Shown here piece after piece: positions 4,397 through 6,091 of a stretch of DNA of 6,091 nucleotides. This DNA is from an uncultured Anaerovibrio sp. GTDB lineage: Bacteria; Bacillota; Negativicutes; Selenomonadales; Selenomonadaceae. Made by a program: the position numbers and the translations under genes. The DNA lies in contig CACZYN010000116.1 in the NCBI GenBank assembly GCA_902785445.1, forward strand, positions 1 through 6,091, in the 5' to 3' direction. Under the pieces are notes generated by a model that did not search any database, had not been told where the DNA came from, and worked only from the letters and a program-made list of their open reading frames with translations. Each line of letters starts with the position of its first letter. Within the stretch, counting starts at the first letter, position 1.

Positions 4397-6091
4397 ATGC
4401 AGATGAATAATAGAGCTAATATCCCGCAGGGTTCTATCCTGAGAAGGATATCATTATTCTTTAAGATGATACAGCGTACGTCTGATGATTATTATTTTGC
4501 TACGGATCTTAAAGAAAACTTGGTGATGGTTTCTGCCAACATGGTGAATGATTTTGAAGTGCCAAGTGAATGTTTTTATGACATGAACAAGTACTGGATT
4601 AAATTGATTCACCCGGATGATAGGGAAGGTTTTTTGGATTCCATTCAAATTCCTGAATCCAGAAAGCTGAACATGGCCCATGACTACGAATATCGTATCA
4701 TGACCCGTAAGGGGGATTATATCTGGGTGCGTTGTCGTGGACAGTATGCCTTTGATAATCAGACAGACAAGCCTTTTTTATTTACTGGTACGGTGAAAAA
4801 ATTAGGGCAAAGAAATCATGCGGATGAGCTTACGGGATTATTAAACAAGTATCAGTTTGAACATGCTGTCAAGGTAGCCTTGAACCGGTATCGCGCGGAT
4901 GGAGTCGGCGGGGCATTGATGGTTTTCGGATTAGACAATTTCAAAATTGTTAATGAGACCTACAATCGCCATTATGGTGATGAGGTGCTTAAGCTGGCTG
5001 CCAAGTTTATTTCTGATGTTTTGCCGGCTGGTCTTATGTTGTATAAACTTGATGGGGATGAATTTGCCATTGTTGGTCCAGGTATGGAGGAACAATCGGT
5101 GGGTTTGTTGTTTGAAAATGTGCAAAAGGCCTTTGCCCGTCCTCATACCATTGAAGGAAAGCAGATTTTCTGTACTATGTCGGCGGGGACAGTAATGTAT
5201 CCCCAGTCAGGGAAGGATTATTTGGTCCTGCATAAGCATGGGGAAGCGGCCTTGGATTTGGCCAAGAAGGATGGCAAGAACAAGAATTGTATCTTCTCCA
5301 AGGAAAATTACAACCGTTGGAAGCGGTCCTTAAGCATGCGTGATGATCTGAGATACAGCATTGAGCAAGGATTTGAAGGATTTTCCCTGTTTTTCCAGCC
5401 TCAGGTCAGTACTAAGACTAACCGCATTGTTGGCGCCGAGGCGCTGCTGAGATGGCGGAATCCGAAGGGGCGGATGGTTTCCCCAATGGAATTTATTCGT
5501 ATTTTGGAAGAGACCAAAATGATTATCCCCGTTGGCCGGTGGATATTTGAAACAGCAGTTAAACAGTGCAAAAAGTGGCAGGAATCCAATCCGGGCATGA
5601 CCATCAGCATTAATTTGTCCTATGAGCAAATTAAGGAAGCATCCTTTAAAGATTTTGTGGTGGATTGCTTAAAACGCTACGATATAAGCCCAGAATTGAT
5701 TGTATTGGAATTGACGGAAACCACCATCGTTTCCGACTGGAGCAATATAAACCGCCAGTTTGATGATTTCCGTCGGTGTGGCATTCGGATTGCCATGGAT
5801 GACTTTGGCACGGGATATTCTTCCCTGGCTTATTTGAAAAATCTGTCCTGCGATATTGTGAAAATTGACCGGATGTTTGTTACCAATATCACCAAGGAGG
5901 ACAATCATTTTGATCGTCGCCTGGTGGGGGTTACGGTGGATTTGTGTCACAGTGTAAATATAAACTGTTGTATAGAAGGAGTTGAAACTAACGAAGAATA
6001 TGAGCTGCTGCGGGATATTTGCCATGCTGATACCATTCAGGGCTATCTGTTTGGTAGGCCGGAATCCCCGGAAAACTTTGAGGAAAAGTAT
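4397..6091 (+). CDS. PAS-GGDEF-EAL cyclic-di-GMP signalling protein, probable phosphodiesterase (3' partial)
   Basis: This is a cytoplasmic sensor protein, since no signal peptide or membrane segment is seen. Its 565 visible residues comprise a PAS domain (about 28-135, with WIKLIHPDDRE and EYRIMTRKGDYIWVRCRG of the PAS_3 type), a GGDEF domain (about 143-302) and an EAL domain (about 313-565). The GGDEF part is degenerate: the signature reads DGDEF (219-223), the first metal-binding Asp of the usual DxD is Gly178, and no RxxD inhibitory site precedes the signature. The guanine-contacting Asn186 and Asp195 remain, so it may still bind GTP. The EAL part keeps the motif Glu348 (EALLRW), Asn406, Glu438, Asp468-Asp469 (DDFGTGYSS), Lys489, Glu527, Glu530 and Gln548, with spacings like those of active enzymes. 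It therefore probably hydrolyses c-di-GMP. The frame is open at the right edge, but QGYLFGRP shows that the EAL fold is nearly finished, so few residues should be missing. The gene is separated from the TRAP operon by a terminator. Confidence 0.92.
   Translation, partial: MQMNNRANIPQGSILRRISLFFKMIQRTSDDYYFATDLKENLVMVSANMVNDFEVPSECFYDMNKYWIKLIHPDDREGFLDSIQIPESRKLNMAHDYEYRIMTRKGDYIWVRCRGQYAFDNQTDKPFLFTGTVKKLGQRNHADELTGLLNKYQFEHAVKVALNRYRADGVGGALMVFGLDNFKIVNETYNRHYGDEVLKLAAKFISDVLPAGLMLYKLDGDEFAIVGPGMEEQSVGLLFENVQKAFARPHTIEGKQIFCTMSAGTVMYPQSGKDYLVLHKHGEAALDLAKKDGKNKNCIFSKENYNRWKRSLSMRDDLRYSIEQGFEGFSLFFQPQVSTKTNRIVGAEALLRWRNPKGRMVSPMEFIRILEETKMIIPVGRWIFETAVKQCKKWQESNPGMTISINLSYEQIKEASFKDFVVDCLKRYDISPELIVLELTETTIVSDWSNINRQFDDFRRCGIRIAMDDFGTGYSSLAYLKNLSCDIVKIDRMFVTNITKEDNHFDRRLVGVTVDLCHSVNINCCIEGVETNEEYELLRDICHADTIQGYLFGRPESPENFEEKY

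Noticed and set aside
4947..5195. 82-codon + strand frame inside the GGDEF region
   Set aside because: It is out of frame within a conserved domain, with no ribosome binding site and no recognisable product.
5669..6025. 118-codon open frame on the - strand opposite the EAL domain
   Set aside because: It lies entirely antisense to a clearly conserved coding region, resembles no known family and has no visible ribosome site; it is an overlap shadow.
1..6091. CRISPR array, insertion sequence, tRNA or defence system
   Set aside because: No regularly spaced repeats, transposase-like frames, terminal inverted repeats or cloverleaf sequences were found; nearly all of the window is accounted for by four ordinary coding blocks.

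Overview
The window suggests a mid-GC anaerobic Firmicute, most likely of the Gram-negative-walled Negativicutes (Selenomonas/Anaerovibrio-like). This placement is inferred from strong AAGGAGG-type ribosome binding sites, a lipoprotein-type TAXI receptor, protein style and gene mix. It was not tested by a search. All recognised genes lie on the + strand.

Layout: (1) Bases 2-679 hold the 3' part of tcdA, an E1-like enzyme that cyclises the t6A base of tRNA; its start lies outside the window. (2) A 109-base gap (680-788) holds a strong-looking extended -10 promoter. An 11-bp perfect inverted repeat begins inside the -10, and 9-bp direct repeats lie 18 bp apart, so the gap looks like a regulated control region. 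(3) Bases 789-4254 form a three-gene TRAP-TAXI uptake operon: a periplasmic lipoprotein substrate receptor, a small DUF1850 protein with a membrane anchor, and a fused DctQ-DctM-type permease. A stable branched hairpin (1755-1823) sits between the receptor and DUF1850 genes. The DUF1850 stop overlaps the permease start by one base. A strong intrinsic terminator at 4273-4314 closes the operon. (4) From 4397 to the window end runs a PAS-GGDEF-EAL protein of cyclic-di-GMP signalling that has not yet stopped at base 6091. Its GGDEF half looks catalytically degenerate, while its EAL half keeps every catalytic residue, so it is probably a phosphodiesterase.

How they work together: the receptor binds a small solute, probably an organic acid or amino acid such as a dicarboxylate or glutamate, and delivers it to the ion-gradient-driven fused permease. 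The DUF1850 protein is a recurrent partner of unknown role. tcdA and the c-di-GMP gene look like independent neighbours.

I found no wholly new system. The points most worth a second look are the branched intercistronic RNA together with the missing ribosome binding site of the gene after it, the operator-like promoter region, and the lopsided GGDEF/EAL protein. No tRNA, rRNA, CRISPR array or mobile element was seen, and no gene-free stretch reaches 300 bases.
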